DNA of 64,000 nt, from the NCBI GenBank assembly GCA_035457705.1, contig DATIBD010000013.1:1-64000 (forward strand), in the 5' to 3' direction. Source of the stretch: DASPGQ01 sp035457705 (GTDB lineage: Bacteria; Acidobacteriota; Vicinamibacteria; Marinacidobacterales; SMYC01). Below the pieces are notes generated by a model. The model was not told the origin of the DNA. It was given only the letters and a program-made list of their open reading frames with translations, and ran no database searches. The position numbers and the translations under genes are program-made. Numbering within the stretch: the first letter of the stretch is position 1; each line of letters starts with the position of its first letter. This document shows, in pieces, positions 15,809-24,220 of the stretch.

Positions 15809-17905
15809 ATGGACGAGCTGAATCAAGGTGCTCCGGCCGCCCCCGGCGCCGGATCCCACGGGCAATCTTCGAATACTGCGGAGGCGAACGCCCTCCATGG
15901 AGCGGTCGAGCTACTCGCGCAAGGATATCTGGAGCAGTCCACCGCTGCCTTCCGTGCCGTACTCGAGAGCTATCCGAACTGCGTCGAGGCGCGAGAGCTC
16001 CTCGAGGTCGCCTACAAAGCTTCTTCTGAAGCCCGCTCCCCGGTGGACGTGGTGAAGGCGTTGAAAACTGGCTCGGAAGCTTTCAGCGAAGGTAGGCAGC
16101 GCGAGGCCATAGAAGTTTGGAAGCAGTGTCTGGCGCAGGAGCCGGCGAACCGGCTACTCCAGAAGCTCGTCCTCTTGTCCACGACTTGGTCTCCAGAACG
16201 GAGAAACGCGTACGCTCAGGAGATCCTGTCGCCCGAAGCCGGTCTGATGAACGAAGCGCGGGCGGAGGAGGTCGAGGCCCTCGTCAAGGTCGCCGCGATG
16301 GTCTATCCCGAGTCGTCGCCAGAGGACACGATCGCCCTGGAGCCACCCGTGCCTTCGACCGGCCCGGCCAAAGAGCTCAGGCAGGAGGCCCGATCTAAAA
16401 AGGCCCCCGTAGAATCCGCCACGGCGCCGATCGCCACGTCTCCTAGAGGTGAGGTGACGAGACGCCCTCTCGGGCGCGCTCGCCGACGGAGTGCGTGGCC
16501 CGTTGCTGGTTTGGCCATCGCGATCGCCGTCTTGTCGGTTGCTATCGGCTACGGGGTCTTTCCTCGGGCCGGGTCGATTCCCTCCGGTCGACTCGAGAGC
16601 GCCGCTCAACTCGCGAGCTCGGGCCAGCACTTGCAGGCCGTCTCGGCTTACGACGCAATTCTCGAGCAGTTCGGGGATCACGTGGAAGTCTATCTCGGCC
16701 GCGGTCGCGCGCGACTTGCCGCGGGGGATACCGAGTCGGGACTCGCCGACCTGGAGATGGCCCTTCGAATCGATCCCGGCAATACAGCGATCGCGGAGGA
16801 GATCGCCGATGTTCTCTATTCGGAAGGAAACTTTTTGCCGGCCATCGAACACTACGAGAAGGCGTTTTCGGGGGGCGGAGGGAGTGTGGAGGCTCGGTAT
16901 CGCACAGCCGTCAGTCTCGTTCAGGTGGGGCGTGGAGATGAAGCGCTCGAGCTCCTGGCGTTCGTGGTCGAGCGAGATCCAGCCCACGGAGAGGCGCGGT
17001 TTCTCCTCGGCCAGCTCCTCAACGAACGTGGGCGCTACGCAGAGGCGGAGCGAGCATTTCGGGAAGCCCAGCCCCATGTCGAGGCCGGTAGCGATTTTCT
17101 AGCACAGCTGGGAGTCGCACTGCTCGAGCAAGGACGGCTGGAAGAGGCCGAGGAGGGGGCCCGGAGCTTCATCCAGTCCTATCCGGGCGACCCGAGAGCG
17201 CGGGCGATTCTCGGTGAAGTCTATCTCGCCAGAGAGCAGTACGAGCCCGCTCGAGACCAACTGATTCAAGCCCTCCGGATCGACCCGAGGGAGCCCCGAG
17301 CCCAGATCGCGCTGGGGCGCACCTGGCTCGCGATCGGAAAGAGCCGGCAGGACGCACAGGATCTCGCCAAGGCGCGTCAGCTTCTCCAGAGTGCCAAAGG
17401 GGTTCACGAAGGCAAGCGCCTCCTGGCGCTCGGTCAGGTGTCGATGGCCGAGGGAGATCTGAAGGCGGCCGAGAGTGCATTACTGCAATCAATCGAGCAG
17501 GGCGGGCCTCCGCTAGCGGCTCATCTATCGCTCGCCGAGGTGAGAGCGCGCAGCCAGGATCTGGTCGGTGCCGCTGAACACCTTCAACAGGCTTCGGCCG
17601 TCGACCCGCAGGACGCATCGATCTCGATGTCGCTCGCGATCGTCTATCTGCAGTTGCGCGAAACGAGCCGAGCCGCAGAGCAGTTCCTGAAGACGATTCA
17701 TGCCATTGGCCTTCTTGCGCCTCCTGGCGCAGACAGCGGGCCCGTCGTGCTGCCAGAGCCGTACGTCCCCCTCCCCCGACGATTCGACGTGAACCGTGCT
17801 ATTCGAGACGCATACGGTGACGCCCTGAAACGGAGAGAGGACGATCCGACGGCAACAGAGCTCAAGACGCTCGCCGAGCTCACGAGCTTCGTCCTCGCCG
17901 GGTAG
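15809..17905 (+). CDS. Membrane-anchored TPR-repeat protein
   Basis: A 698-residue protein. The N-terminal 200 residues hold TPR-like helices and an acidic linker. A basic stretch (GRARRRS) precedes a single transmembrane helix at about 228-250. The remaining 450 residues are about a dozen TPR units (repeats of the form AxxxYDAIL or AIEHYEKAF, each followed by DP or P), probably periplasmic. TPR arrays are scaffolds for protein complexes such as secretion, pilus or envelope-assembly machines. No enzyme domain is present. GAGGCGG precedes the ATG. The shared 234-bp upstream region with the DnaB-like gene suggests joint regulation. Confidence 0.85.
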   Translation: MDELNQGAPAAPGAGSHGQSSNTAEANALHGAVELLAQGYLEQSTAAFRAVLESYPNCVEARELLEVAYKASSEARSPVDVVKALKTGSEAFSEGRQREAIEVWKQCLAQEPANRLLQKLVLLSTTWSPERRNAYAQEILSPEAGLMNEARAEEVEALVKVAAMVYPESSPEDTIALEPPVPSTGPAKELRQEARSKKAPVESATAPIATSPRGEVTRRPLGRARRRSAWPVAGLAIAIAVLSVAIGYGVFPRAGSIPSGRLESAAQLASSGQHLQAVSAYDAILEQFGDHVEVYLGRGRARLAAGDTESGLADLEMALRIDPGNTAIAEEIADVLYSEGNFLPAIEHYEKAFSGGGGSVEARYRTAVSLVQVGRGDEALELLAFVVERDPAHGEARFLLGQLLNERGRYAEAERAFREAQPHVEAGSDFLAQLGVALLEQGRLEEAEEGARSFIQSYPGDPRARAILGEVYLAREQYEPARDQLIQALRIDPREPRAQIALGRTWLAIGKSRQDAQDLAKARQLLQSAKGVHEGKRLLALGQVSMAEGDLKAAESALLQSIEQGGPPLAAHLSLAEVRARSQDLVGAAEHLQQASAVDPQDASISMSLAIVYLQLRETSRAAEQFLKTIHAIGLLAPPGADSGPVVLPEPYVPLPRRFDVNRAIRDAYGDALKRREDDPTATELKTLAELTSFVLAG

Positions 17906-17981
17906 ATCCGTTTCCTCGAATCCGGTCCTCTCCCCCAGAGACGGGATGGGGGATTCGTAGGATTGAATTTCTGTAGTCTTC

Positions 17982-18779
17982 TCAGCCGCGAGTGGGATAC
18001 TTGCTCGACGATCGCCCGCGGCAGATTCCCCTCTCGCTCGATCGCACGAACTTCGCAAGCGCGGCGGCATGTGGGGAGGCGAGCGCTTCGATCTCTACCA
18101 GCGCGTCCTCGAGAGCCGCTTTCGAGCGGAACAGGATCCGGTAGGCGCGTTTCAGAATGCTCAGGTCATCGATGCCGAAGCCGGCTCGGCGCAGCCCGAC
18201 GACATTCAACCCCACGGCTCGCGCCGGCATGCCATCGACGGTGATATAGGGTGGAACGTCGCGGTTGACCTTTGACCCTCCACCGATCATGGCCAGCTCG
18301 CCGATCCGGGAAAACTGGTGCACGACCACCCCCCCGGAAACGAACGCTCGCGGGCCAATCACGATGTGCCCCGCGAGTGCCACGTAGCTCGCGATGATCG
18401 CCTCGTCACCGATCTCGCAATCGTGCGCCACGTGCCCGTAGCCCATGATGAAACACCCCCGGCCGACGCGGGTGACGCCTTCCTCCCGCACGCTTCGATG
18501 AACGGTCGCGAATTCCCGAATGACGCAGTCGTCACCGATGACCGCGAAGCTGCGAGCGCCATCGAACTTCAGATCCTGGGGTTCGCCCGCTAGCACAGCA
18601 CCCTCGTGAACCTGCACTCGCCGACCGAGTCGGAGTCCAGCCTTCAGAACTGCGTTGGTTTCGATGCGGCTCCCCTCACCGATTTCCACGTCCGCTTCCA
18701 CGACCACATGAGGGCCCACTTCCACGTTCTCGGCGAGCCGGGCATCGGAATGCACGATGGCGGTCGGGTGAATGGGCAT
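17982..18779 (-). CDS. lpxA: Acyl-ACP--UDP-N-acetylglucosamine O-acyltransferase
   Basis: LpxA transfers a 3-hydroxyacyl chain from acyl carrier protein to UDP-GlcNAc, the first step of lipid A synthesis. The 265-residue protein is a left-handed beta-helix of hexapeptide repeats starting HPTAIVHSDARL. The catalytic base is His119 in GHVAHDC, equivalent to E. coli His125. The VHQFSRIGELAMIGGGSKVNRDVPP segment and the C-terminal helical domain are typical. Its presence marks an LPS-bearing Gram-negative cell. Other lpx genes are not adjacent. It follows the isopropylmalate-synthase-like gene by 19 nt, so the two are probably co-transcribed. Confidence 0.93.
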   Translation of the reverse strand: MPIHPTAIVHSDARLAENVEVGPHVVVEADVEIGEGSRIETNAVLKAGLRLGRRVQVHEGAVLAGEPQDLKFDGARSFAVIGDDCVIREFATVHRSVREEGVTRVGRGCFIMGYGHVAHDCEIGDEAIIASYVALAGHIVIGPRAFVSGGVVVHQFSRIGELAMIGGGSKVNRDVPPYITVDGMPARAVGLNVVGLRRAGFGIDDLSILKRAYRILFRSKAALEDALVEIEALASPHAAALAKFVRSSERGICRGRSSSKYPTRG

Positions 18780-18798
18780 GTTAGAGGCAGTCGGCCTT

Positions 18799-20040
18799 TC
18801 AGCCGGAGCTCGTGTACTGCCGCGCCAGCGCCTCGATCTCCTCGTCTTCGAGAATCCGATTGGAAGACTTGGCTTTCTCGAACACGGCCTTCACGAGATC
18901 GTCGTCGAGGGGAAGGCCGCGCGAGCTGAGCCAATAGTGTACGTTCGAAAGACCACTCATCGGCCCGACTTCGATTTCTTGTGACAATCCAAATTCCCCT
19001 GCGGGTACGCCCGAGTAGACGCGGTCGGCGAGCCACGTGTCTTTTTTGTTCAGCGCTTTGATCACTGCAGCGGCATGCACTCCGGTGCCGGTCCGGAAAG
19101 CGTCTTCACCGACCACGGGATAGTTGGCGGGAATTGGCACTCCCACGGCCTCGGAGACGAGGCGGCAGTATTCCGCCAGGCGGCTCAAGTCGTTGTCGAT
19201 ACGCCCCTCGAGCTTCAAGTTGACGAGCAGAATGTCCATCGGTGTATTCCCGCAACGCTCGCCGATGCCGAGCGCACAGGCATGCACCCGGTCGACCCCG
19301 GCTTCGATTGCCGCGAGGCTGTTGGGAATCGATAGTCCTCGGTCGCGATGGCCGTGCCAATCGATCTTGACGTCCTCTCGCGTATCCGCGACCACTTCTT
19401 TCATGAAGCCTACGAGCGCTCGCACGCCCGACGGTGTCGCGTGGCCGACCGTGTCGGTCACGACCACCCGCCTGGCGCCGCATTCGATTGCCGTCGTGTA
19501 GAGCTTTCGAATCGTCTCGGGCCTGGCTCGGGTCGTATCTTCGGTGACGTACATGTTGGGGAGGCCGCTGTCCACGGTGTACCGCACGGCGTCCTCGGTG
19601 TGCCGCAGGAGTCGGTCGAGCTCCCACCCTTCGGCGTACTGGCGGATCGGACTCGAACCGATGAACGTGGCCGCTTCGATCGGGATGCCGGCCTCCTGTG
19701 ACACCTCGACGATCGGCTCGATGTCGGCTCGAAGGGTGCGCGCCGCACAGTTCGCCGAGATCTTCATTCCGTGCTCGGCGATCTCCCGCGCGAGACGGAG
19801 GACCTGCTTCTTCACATGCGGGCCGGCGCCGGGAAGGCCGATGTCGACCGCGTGGATCCCGAGCGCCTCCATCATGTGGAGGATCTCAATCTTCTTCTCG
19901 ATTGGCGGGGAGGTGACCGAAGGGCTCTGCAGACCGTCCCGTAACGTTTCATCGTCGAACTCGATGGGTTTCCTCGTGGACGAATCGACCTCGCCCACGC
20001 GGTTCCAGTCGTATACGAGATCGCTCTCCCTAGGCTCCAT
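18799..20040 (-). CDS. 2-isopropylmalate synthase / homocitrate synthase family enzyme
   Basis: A 413-residue member of the DRE-TIM metallolyase family, which condenses acetyl-CoA with a 2-oxoacid. Signatures are DETLRDGLQSP near the N-terminus, the metal-binding WHGHRDRG motif, and GIGERCGNTPMD. It is shorter than the usual LeuA (about 510 residues) and lacks the leucine-binding LeuA allosteric domain. It could be a short isopropylmalate synthase, a homocitrate synthase or a citramalate synthase. Isopropylmalate synthesis would complement the ilv genes at 59.7-63 kb. ATG 20040 is chosen because GGGGA lies five bases upstream; ATG 20052 and TTG 20061 are possible, the latter inside the repeat element. 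Confidence 0.85.
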   Translation of the reverse strand: MEPRESDLVYDWNRVGEVDSSTRKPIEFDDETLRDGLQSPSVTSPPIEKKIEILHMMEALGIHAVDIGLPGAGPHVKKQVLRLAREIAEHGMKISANCAARTLRADIEPIVEVSQEAGIPIEAATFIGSSPIRQYAEGWELDRLLRHTEDAVRYTVDSGLPNMYVTEDTTRARPETIRKLYTTAIECGARRVVVTDTVGHATPSGVRALVGFMKEVVADTREDVKIDWHGHRDRGLSIPNSLAAIEAGVDRVHACALGIGERCGNTPMDILLVNLKLEGRIDNDLSRLAEYCRLVSEAVGVPIPANYPVVGEDAFRTGTGVHAAAVIKALNKKDTWLADRVYSGVPAGEFGLSQEIEVGPMSGLSNVHYWLSSRGLPLDDDLVKAVFEKAKSSNRILEDEEIEALARQYTSSG

Positions 20041-20053
20041 CGATTTCCCCATC

Positions 20054-20244
20054 GTGCTCAATGCCGTAGCGGGACCCGCGGTCGATCGGCCGCCACGGCT
20101 CGGCGTTTGCGGCGCTTATTCGCACTTCGTGCTCACATCTCATCTCTTCGAAGCAGCCCGATGCGGACGATTCGCGCTGACGTCGCGGCAGATGTCTTGG
20201 CCACCGCTCGGCAGGCTGGGCCGTACTTTTTCATCAGCCTGCAT
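20054..20244. repeat. Two-hairpin repeat element, copy 2
   Basis: This is a diverged copy of the element at 8668-8792. The first stem pairs 20063-20072 (GCCGTAGCGG) with 20090-20099 (CCGCCACGGC); the single change gives a G-U pair in RNA, and the 17-nt loop length is kept. The second stem pairs 20211-20218 (GCAGGCTG) with 20235-20242 (CAGCCTGC). Both arms differ from copy 1 yet still pair, as with compensatory change. The middle is about 70 bases longer than in copy 1. The element lies in the divergent region between the synthase and M20 genes. Confidence 0.7.
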
Positions 20245-20318
20245 GAATTATAAACGCTTGCTCGTGGCCGTGCCCACCCACGGCATCGATGTCGGAAAAC
20301 CGAGAGAGTTCGGCTGCT

Positions 20319-20348
20319 TTGACGCGGGAGCACGCCTCTCGATATGCT
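20319..20348 (+). promoter_or_regulatory. Promoter for the M20 dipeptidase gene
   Basis: TTGACG (20319-20324) and TATGCT (20343-20348) are 18 bases apart. Transcription would start near 20355, only seven bases before the ATG at 20362. This supports ATG 20362 over the upstream ATG 20344, which would lie inside the -10 element. Confidence 0.45.
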
Positions 20349-20361
20349 CTGTCGGCGCGAG

Positions 20362-21750
20362 ATGAAAGAATCCATCCAGCCAGAATTCACCAAGGAGTCT
20401 CTCCTGGACTACGCCGCCTCGCAGCGAGGAAGTTTCGAGAAATCGCTGCGTGAGCTCGTCGAGATTCCGAGCGTGTCCGCCGACGCGAAGCACCGCGGAG
20501 ACGTCGCTGGCGTCGTATCCCACGCCGCCGACCTCCTTCGCCGCATGGGTGCCGACGCCAAGGTGATCGAAACGGGCGGCCACCCGATGTTGCACGGTCG
20601 CTTCCACCAGGATGCTGCCTATCCGACCGTCACCGTGTACAACCATCTTGACGTTCAGCCCGCGGAGCGAAGCGACGGATGGGACACCGAACCGTTTCGC
20701 TTCACCGGGAAAGACGGTCGCTACTGGGGCCGCGGCACCACGGACGACAAAGGTCCGGCCCTGACGGCGCTCTGGGGCGCCAAATACGCTGTGGCTCGCG
20801 GTGCGCGAGTCAACATCCAATTGCTTTGGGAGGCCGAGGAAGAGATCGGAAGTCCCCATTTCGAATCCACCATCAAGCAACATCGCGAGCGGCTGAGCAC
20901 CGACACCGTCGTCGTGTCGGACACCGTCTGGGTGTCCCGCTCGCGACCGGCTTGTCCCGCTGGATTGCGCGGACTTCAGGGATTTCGCTTCTTCCTAGAG
21001 ACCGGAGCCACCGACCAGCACTCGGGAACTTCCGGAGGCGCCGCACGAAACCCCGTAGCCGAGCTCTGCCAGCTCATCGCCGAATGCTTCGACGCGAGAA
21101 CCGGGGAGGTCAAAATCCCGGGGTTCTACGACGATGTGGTGATGCCCAGCGACGCGGAGCTCGAGGATTTGAAGAAGTCGGGTTTCAGCACCGCGACGTT
21201 CAAGAAGGATCATCAGTTCAAATCGCTTCGAGTCACCGACCCGCTCGAAGTGATGAAGCGCATCTGGTGCATGCCCACGTTCGAGGTCCACGGCATCGCC
21301 GGCGGCTACCAGGGCCCGGGAGTGAAGACCGTCGTTCCGCCGAGAGCGACGGCAATCGTATCTTGCCGACTCGTCCCTGACATGGACTGCAAGAAAATCG
21401 CGAGACTGGTCAAGGAATTCGTAAAGAAGGCCAACCCCGACGTCCGGGTCGAGGCGGAGCACGGGCTGCCCCCGTACCAGGGCCGCACGAGCGGACCGCA
21501 TGCCGACGCGATTCGCGCGGCGATGAGGTTTGCGTTCGGCCGAGAGCCCGTCTTCGTCCGCGAGGGCGGTTCCATCGGAGCCGTCGTGTCGATGGAGAAA
21601 GTCCTCGACGCGCCCGTATACTTCCTCGGCCTTTCTCTTCCCGAGCACGGCTACCACGCGCCCAACGAGAATTACGACTGGCGGCAGGCCGAGGGCGGCA
21701 TCGTTGCCTTCGCCGATTACTTCCGCCGTGTCGCCAACATGGGTCGCTGA
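20362..21750 (+). CDS. M20 family metallo-dipeptidase
   Basis: A 462-residue zinc peptidase of the carnosinase/dipeptidase branch of M20. Metal ligands and the catalytic pair are visible: His95 and Asp97 in NHLDVQP, Asp128/129 in GTTDDKGP, Glu-Glu in EAEEEIGS, an Asp in VVSDTVW, and a His in LPEHGYHAPNE. A lid/dimerisation domain with QHSGTSGG lies between. There is no signal peptide, so it probably hydrolyses imported dipeptides in the cytoplasm. The start at 20362 is favoured by the promoter just upstream. Confidence 0.9.
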   Translation: MKESIQPEFTKESLLDYAASQRGSFEKSLRELVEIPSVSADAKHRGDVAGVVSHAADLLRRMGADAKVIETGGHPMLHGRFHQDAAYPTVTVYNHLDVQPAERSDGWDTEPFRFTGKDGRYWGRGTTDDKGPALTALWGAKYAVARGARVNIQLLWEAEEEIGSPHFESTIKQHRERLSTDTVVVSDTVWVSRSRPACPAGLRGLQGFRFFLETGATDQHSGTSGGAARNPVAELCQLIAECFDARTGEVKIPGFYDDVVMPSDAELEDLKKSGFSTATFKKDHQFKSLRVTDPLEVMKRIWCMPTFEVHGIAGGYQGPGVKTVVPPRATAIVSCRLVPDMDCKKIARLVKEFVKKANPDVRVEAEHGLPPYQGRTSGPHADAIRAAMRFAFGREPVFVREGGSIGAVVSMEKVLDAPVYFLGLSLPEHGYHAPNENYDWRQAEGGIVAFADYFRRVANMGR

Positions 21751-21876
21751 GGGGCCGCGAACGCCCGGTACGTCTGGGCGGCGGTGTACGACGTTGCGTC
21801 TCGGAGAACGGCCATGAACCCGCCTGACCGTCGTACCGAAAGGCAGTCAAGCTTCGCCGGGAGCCGCTCTGGCAAC

Positions 21877-22422
21877 CTATGAAGAGCTTGCGAGCGCTGC
21901 GAGCTTGAGGACGGTGCTCCAGTTTCGGGCGGTGCCGCTCCCGCCGAGCTTCCGTTCGATCAGGGCGTTCGTGAGCCGAGACCGGCCCACTCCGTCCGGG
22001 TAGACGATGTACGCCTGTCGGCCCGAAACTCGCAAGACTTCCGAGCCGATGATCGCAGCCTCGAGAGATTTTACCGCCGCCGCCTTCGGCCGCTGCTTCA
22101 AACACAGCACGAGAAGATGGCTCGGATCTTTTTTCGCTTCTTCCGGAAACGGGTTGCGCGCGACGATCGTTTTCCACTCCGCGGCAGTTCGTACGAAGAA
22201 CACGGTTTCGATGCCGAGATGTTTTTTGGTCGCCTTTTCCAGCAGCCGCTCCAGGGCCGGGGCGTCTGCTCGGTCCGTTCGAAAGACGACATTCCCACTC
22301 TGCAACAAAGACTGAACGTCGTCGAATCCGAGCTCGCCGAAGAGCGCACGAAGCTCTGCCATCGAAACTCTCTTGTGGCCGCCAACGTTGATTCCTCGGA
22401 GAAGCGCAATGTAAACGCCCAT
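21877..22422 (-). CDS. DUF1697 family protein
   Basis: A 181-residue cytoplasmic protein with the hallmark opening of DUF1697, YIALLRGINVGGHKRVSM, then LQSGNVVF. The fold resembles a two-domain alpha/beta ferredoxin-like structure. No biochemical function is established for the family. It stands alone, divergent from the monooxygenase fusion gene, with no clear ribosome binding site. Confidence 0.9.
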   Translation of the reverse strand: MGVYIALLRGINVGGHKRVSMAELRALFGELGFDDVQSLLQSGNVVFRTDRADAPALERLLEKATKKHLGIETVFFVRTAAEWKTIVARNPFPEEAKKDPSHLLVLCLKQRPKAAAVKSLEAAIIGSEVLRVSGRQAYIVYPDGVGRSRLTNALIERKLGGSGTARNWSTVLKLAALASSS

Positions 22423-22647
22423 GACGGATCTGGCTAAGCCTGCCAGGATAGCATTCCCAGGTCAATACAGGCGACTCGTGCGCGATGAGCGCAGGCTGAC
22501 GGGGGCCCATCCCGACGTGGTAAAGCTCGAGTAACGACTCCGCCTCCATCCTGGTCAGCCCTGGTTTGTCACCGTCGTCCGGACTTAGAATGGCGATCAG
22601 CCAGACGACGAGCTCTCACGAAACCGGAGTTACGACCGAGATTACTG

Positions 22648-24207
22648 ATGAAGATCAACATCCTCGGCGGTGGGCCCGCCGGACTCTTCTTGTCCATCCT
22701 GATGAAGGAAGCCAATCACGGCGACGAGATCACCGTCATCGAGCGCGATGGTCCCAACGATACTTTTGGCTGGGGAATCGTCTTCTCGGCCGAGACCTTC
22801 GATTTCCTCGAGGACGTCCAACCCGCGATTCTTTCCGACATCAAATCAGCCAGCGAGACCTGGGACAACGTGGTCGTGGGCTACCGGGACGAGACGATTC
22901 TCGTTTCTGGGAACCGCTTCTCGGGAATAGCGCGCCTCACGTTTTTGAACATACTTCACGAACATTGCCGCCGGCTTGGCGTGGAGCTGAAGTTCCACAC
23001 GAACGTCGAGACCCCCGAGCGGATCGCCGAGCTCGCCGATTGCGATCTCCTTGTGGGCGCCGACGGTGCCAATAGCACGGTCCGTCAGACCTACGCAGAG
23101 TTCTTCTGCCCGTCGGTGGACTTGCGACGGAACCGGTATATCTGGCTGGGAACGAACAAGGTCTTCGATGGCCTGAACATGCTCTTCCGGGAGAACGAGG
23201 CGGGATTGTTCATCGCCCATGCTTACCGATTCAGCAAGACGACGAGCACCTTCATCGTGGAATGCCCTCCCGAGACCTGGTGGAGGGCGGGATTCTCAAC
23301 AATGTCGGACGACGAGACCTGTGCCTACCTGGCGGCCGTTTGGCGGAAAGAGCTCGATGGGCAGCCGCTCCGCTCCAACAATTTCGTCCGGTGGCTCAAT
23401 TTCCCGCTGATCCAGAACAAGCGGTGGAGCCACAGGAACATCGTCCTCCTGGGTGACGCCCTCCACACCGCTCATTTTTCCATCGGATCCGGAACCAAGC
23501 TGGCTCTCGAGGACGCCATCGCTCTGGCCCCCTTATTTCGAGAGCATCGGCGAGTGGAAGACGCCCTCTCTCACTTCCAGCGGGTCCGACAACCCGTGGT
23601 CGAGAAGTTCCAGGCCGCGGCGTACAACAGCTTGACCTGGCTCGAGAAGGTGGAAGCCGAAATGGCGCTGCCGGCGGTCCCGTTCGCGTACCGGCTCATG
23701 ACTCGAAGCCAGCGCGTGAGCTACCGGCGAATCCAGCAGGGCGATCCCGGGTTCGTTCGGAGGTACGACCGCTGGCGGGACGAGCAGCCACCCGTGGGCG
23801 CGATCCCGGCCGGGTTCATGGATCTGTTTCAAAAAAAGTCCATCGGGCATCTGGCGAGCCTGATGTCCGACGGCAAACCGCACGTCACATCCGTCTGGGT
23901 CGACTACGATGGCGAGTATCTCCTGATCAACTCCGCCAAAGGCCGACAGAAAGACCTCAATATGGAGAAGCGCCGTCACGTGGCCGTCGAGATCGACGAC
24001 CCCGACAACGTGAACCGGTTTCTCTCCGTCCGCGGGGAGGTCGTGGACGTCGTCGAGCGAGGGGCCGACGAGCACCTCGACAAGCTGGCGCTACGGTATC
24101 TCAACCGCGACAGGTACCCTCAGAGCATGCGCTATCCGGGTGAAGTCCGCCGCGTCTACAAGATCCGGTTGGACCACGTGTTCGTCTGGGATCCCTTCGG
24201 CAGTTAG
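22648..24207 (+). CDS. FAD monooxygenase fused to a PPOX-type (flavin/F420-binding) domain
   Basis: A 519-residue two-domain protein. Residues 1 to about 380 are a class A flavoprotein monooxygenase: the dinucleotide fold GGGPAGL at 7-13, GADGANS near 137-143, and the second FAD motif LLGDALHTAHFSIGSGT near 267-283. The N-terminus, with DTFGWGIVFSAET, resembles salicylyl-CoA and 2-aminobenzoyl-CoA hydroxylases. Residues about 386-519 are a split-barrel PPOX domain (GHLASLMSDGKPHVTSVWV, then KGRQKDLNMEKRRHVAVEI) as in F420- or FMN-dependent oxidoreductases. Aminobenzoyl-CoA monooxygenase/reductase carries an old-yellow-enzyme reductase domain at this place instead. Role inferred: hydroxylation of an aromatic CoA thioester with built-in reduction. 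No CoA ligase lies nearby. Confidence 0.85.
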   Translation: MKINILGGGPAGLFLSILMKEANHGDEITVIERDGPNDTFGWGIVFSAETFDFLEDVQPAILSDIKSASETWDNVVVGYRDETILVSGNRFSGIARLTFLNILHEHCRRLGVELKFHTNVETPERIAELADCDLLVGADGANSTVRQTYAEFFCPSVDLRRNRYIWLGTNKVFDGLNMLFRENEAGLFIAHAYRFSKTTSTFIVECPPETWWRAGFSTMSDDETCAYLAAVWRKELDGQPLRSNNFVRWLNFPLIQNKRWSHRNIVLLGDALHTAHFSIGSGTKLALEDAIALAPLFREHRRVEDALSHFQRVRQPVVEKFQAAAYNSLTWLEKVEAEMALPAVPFAYRLMTRSQRVSYRRIQQGDPGFVRRYDRWRDEQPPVGAIPAGFMDLFQKKSIGHLASLMSDGKPHVTSVWVDYDGEYLLINSAKGRQKDLNMEKRRHVAVEIDDPDNVNRFLSVRGEVVDVVERGADEHLDKLALRYLNRDRYPQSMRYPGEVRRVYKIRLDHVFVWDPFGS

Positions 24208-24220
24208 AGTTAGTTAGACC

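Noticed and set aside
17912..17960. C-run and G-run between the TPR and lpxA genes that could pair, with a GAATCC resembling a tRNA T-arm
   Set aside because: Only five G-C pairs form, no T-run follows, and no cloverleaf can be drawn.
22423..22560. Coding-like minus-strand stretch (MEAESLLELYHVGMGPRQPAL) upstream of the DUF1697 gene
   Set aside because: It runs on as an out-of-frame shadow through the DUF1697 gene, no family is recognised, and there is no ribosome binding site. It might be a remnant but cannot be supported.
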